A stretch of 64,000 bases of DNA, from NCBI RefSeq assembly GCF_009617585.1, contig NZ_WIXI01000048.1, positions 62,001 to 126,000 on the forward strand, written 5' to 3'. Shown here piece after piece: positions 63,901 through 64,000 of the stretch; the stretch's first letter is position 1; each line of letters begins with the position of its first letter. The notes under the pieces are model-generated. The model did not search any database. It was given only the letters and a program-made list of their open reading frames with translations, and had not been told where the DNA came from. The DNA is from Endobacterium cereale (GTDB lineage Bacteria; Pseudomonadota; Alphaproteobacteria; Rhizobiales; Rhizobiaceae). The position numbers and the translations under genes were made by a program.

Positions 63901-64000
63901 TGGCCGGAATGTAGGTGTACTCACCGGTCGTGGTGATCGTTACCGTGCCATTGGCCGGCTGGCTGCCGACGGTATATGTGATCGTCGGATTGTTGCCGTC
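57953..64000 (-). CDS. giant Ig/cadherin-like repeat protein (5' end outside window)
   Basis: At least 2015 residues; the start lies beyond base 64000, to which the frame is open. It is built of about 20 tandem repeats of roughly 91 residues, each opening with a VNDAPRGSD-type motif followed by a ...TEDTAY... block and ending with FTYTVSDGxxTxTYTVTI (tandem-95/VCBS-like repeats of surface adhesins). One repeat, at about 59537-59705, lacks its middle third. The last 250 residues include a putative Ig-like segment (FTVTLADGSPLPDWL) and end in an acidic, non-repeat tail. Probably a cell-surface or secreted adhesin; the export route cannot be read here. Confidence 0.88.
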   Translation of the reverse strand, partial: DGNNPTITYTVGSQPANGTVTITTTGEYTYIPATNFYGTDTFTYTVSDGLASNTYTVTMTVTPVNDAPVGSDASITVTEDTAYADRLPAATDPEGSAVAYGLASGPANGTVTVNIDGTYTYIPRQDYFGQDSFQYTVSDGVDSRIYTVTINVTPVNDAPRGSDLTLPATEDLPLNGQFPMAVDPEGDTVTYALGPQPANGVVTLGGGRNFTYTPNANFSGTDTFTYTVSDGTASATYTITLNVAPVNDAPVGSNGAITVTEDTPYNDVLPVATDVDSDTLTYALAGQAGHGTVTVLGNGRYTYVPAADYFGPDFFTYTVTDGLLTTIEYRIDITVTNVNDAPRGSDLAVTMPEDGFSSGSLPVATDPEGSAVAYALVGQAANGIATVDAFGNYTYRPNLDFFGQDRFTYTVSDGSASTTYTVTINVTPVNDAPRASDITINATEDETYSGTLPTAVDPEGQPFTYGIGSQPANGTVTVSANGDFTYTPNPDYDGLDSFTYKVTDGFATSTYTVTVNVLGENDPPRGSDVTINVTEDQAYPGRLPQAFDPEGQPLQYGAGVVTPAHGTVSILSNGDYVYTPDADYYGADSFTYTVTDGVNTVTYTVTVNVANVNDAPRSNGMSFNVGEDQTYNGSLPPAIDPEGQTFTYGLGSQPAHGAVSINPDGTFSYTPAADYSGTDTFQFAVSDGTATNIYTVTVNVGGVNDPPRGSDDFVTAIEDQNYIGQLPLAVDPEGDDFTYAVGAQPTHGTVTIGVYGDYVYTPYPDYYGADSFTYTVSDGNATSTYTVFITVTGVNDAPRANNTEISVVEDVAYNGRLPVAIDPEGQPYTYGPGLLQPAHGTVVISANGDFVYTPASDYNGPDSFEYTVTDGTGTSTYRVDVTVGPENDAPVGSNITIAPVEDQVYNGVFPLATDADGDQLTYGIGAQPVNGTVTGGPGRNFTYTPYPDYSGPDSFTYTVTDGDAMQTYTVTVNVQAVNDAPRGSDAAIVAVEDETYSGALPPAIDPEGQPVFYDIGPQGPLHGSVTISANGDFVYTPDADYSGPDSFTYTVSDGDETSTYTITISVTAVNDAPRGSDYSFSVEEDETASGTLPVATDPDNVNLTYGLGVAPLHGTATVGPNGTYTYVPNSDYNGPDTFTYTVTDGAAISTYTVTINVTPQNDPPVGSDGTATVTEDVPYDGVLPQATDPEGEPLTYALAGPAAHGTVIVSADGTYRYVPAANYFGADSFTYSVSDGVNTIVRTITINVLPVDDGPVGSDYAFSVGEDASATGTLPAANDPEGLPVTYGLGAAPTHGTVTIGQNGTYTYVPDPNYNGTDTFTYVVTDGAVTSIYTVTVTVTASPDAPVGSNGNINVVEDVPFDGTLPVAIDADNDPLTYALVGQAGHGTVTILPNGTYRYVPALDYFGPDSFSYSVTDGLFTRQYTISITVVPVDDAPQGTDATVATQEDDGSFTYTPPRNFNGTDTFTYTIKDGTSTSTYTATVYVAPVNDAPEGSDLSISVGPNVTTQGALPVALDVEGSPVSYALAGAAANGTVTVSADGRYTYTPAAGYSGPDSFTYTVSDGSATTTYTVTISVSAPNAPPVGSNLSVTTAEDTAIAGPLPAATDPEGAPVRYFLGVDAAHGSVTVDPNGFYRYTPDRNYNGPDRFTYIVSDGVTTSTYTVTVGVTPVNDAPLGSGASISVPRDTVSAGTLPPAIDVEGQPLTYGVGQQPAHGTLVILADGTYRYQPFPGYSGRDRFVYTVSDGETVSSFTVTINVVAPVVPGTNEYLPPEPDLGEEGSAVTWTPQDGSASGSALATASGTIMESLNGIAGDIGESGPINSVTNSIRSLNGIGSLPDEGAVLHAARQISEWIESGRRIDEFTVGFYKGGSNTRLFDGRESLTWFSVDTMIYAGQLYIMPSPGYGDGASFTVTLADGSPLPDWLRATRQGVVIGHPPAGLPFIDIRISGISPEGEPVADDVRIDLMNGSIMNHESDREALLIPSLFSDELQYQLTMGEDAASDLSRALAEWRE
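58712..64000 (-). repeat. tandem ~91-residue (273-bp) repeat array
   Basis: Nineteen repeat starts are visible plus one cut by the window edge. Successive copies are diverged rather than identical, so the array is old or under selection. The unit at about 59537-59705 is only about 56 residues. Confidence 0.85.

Noticed and set aside
58712..64000. Regularly spaced repeats that might suggest a CRISPR array
   Set aside because: The unit is about 273 bp, coding, and diverged between copies. There are no short identical repeats with unique spacers and no cas genes.

Overview
The window looks like a chromosomal segment of a Rhizobiaceae alphaproteobacterium (Agrobacterium/Rhizobium/Allorhizobium group). 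Evidence is the high G+C with strong third-position bias, a BA14K family protein, the alphaproteobacterial gene order CBP3-like chaperone-DUF177-plsX-fabH-ihfA-merR opposite a bamE-like gene, ribH-nusB, and an upp/gms-like polysaccharide cluster. Species cannot be fixed from sequence alone. No insertion sequence, prophage or CRISPR array was seen.

Layout. 1-9.9 kb: a DUF6455 gene behind a perfect FNR/FixK-type box, a VOC-family protein, a CoA-binding protein, rplM-rpsI, a large OafA-like acyltransferase, an ABM monooxygenase-like gene with speB, argC overlapped by an APH(6)-like kinase gene, and ctaA. 10-18.7 kb: a surface-polysaccharide cluster (CelD-like GNAT, Wzz/BY-kinase-like co-polymerase, Wza-like export lipoprotein, GT4, initiating phosphoglycosyltransferase, Wzy-like polymerase). 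18.7-21.1 kb: small genes and tRNA-Pro(GGG). 21.2-31.1 kb: housekeeping genes (merR, ihfA, fabH, plsX, DUF177, cytochrome bc1 chaperone, bamE, hppA, MFS, nusB, ribH). 31.5-35.4 kb: an iron-siderophore-type ABC importer divergent from a methyltransferase, with a TGA-N9-TCA iron operator candidate between them. 35.6-44.1 kb: a second polysaccharide cluster (two GT4, Wzx-like flippase, NodB-like deacetylase, GH5 glycanase, Wzy-like protein, WecG/TagA transferase). 44.2-53.2 kb: a probable catabolic locus (FAD/GcvT oxidoreductase, MocR regulator, NMT1-like binding protein, polar amino-acid ABC importer, M20 amidohydrolase). 53.3-64 kb: a minus-strand set (lipoprotein-like hypothetical, flotillin, YqiJ-like OB-fold protein, PspA) and a giant Ig/cadherin-repeat protein that runs off the right edge.

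How the genes work together. The two polysaccharide clusters look complementary: the first has the initiating transferase, co-polymerase, export protein and a polymerase but no flippase; the second has a flippase, a polymerase, further transferases and trimming enzymes but no export or initiating protein. The importer, MocR regulator and enzymes at 44-53 kb look like an uptake-and-degradation module for an N-substituted (methyl or acyl) amino compound; the substrate is unknown.

The most unusual item is the PspA gene of the flotillin-YqiJ-PspA operon. Its reading frame is open for about 160 codons upstream of the normal PspA start, and this extension reads like the N-terminal part of an IS605-family TnpB (OrfB) without its RuvC nuclease. 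It may be a domesticated TnpB remnant joined to a membrane-stress protein. Other points: a Wzz/BY-kinase protein with ruined nucleotide-binding motifs, an abrupt AT-rich patch spanning the junction of the Wzy-like and WecG genes, several palindromic operator candidates, and the giant repeat protein.
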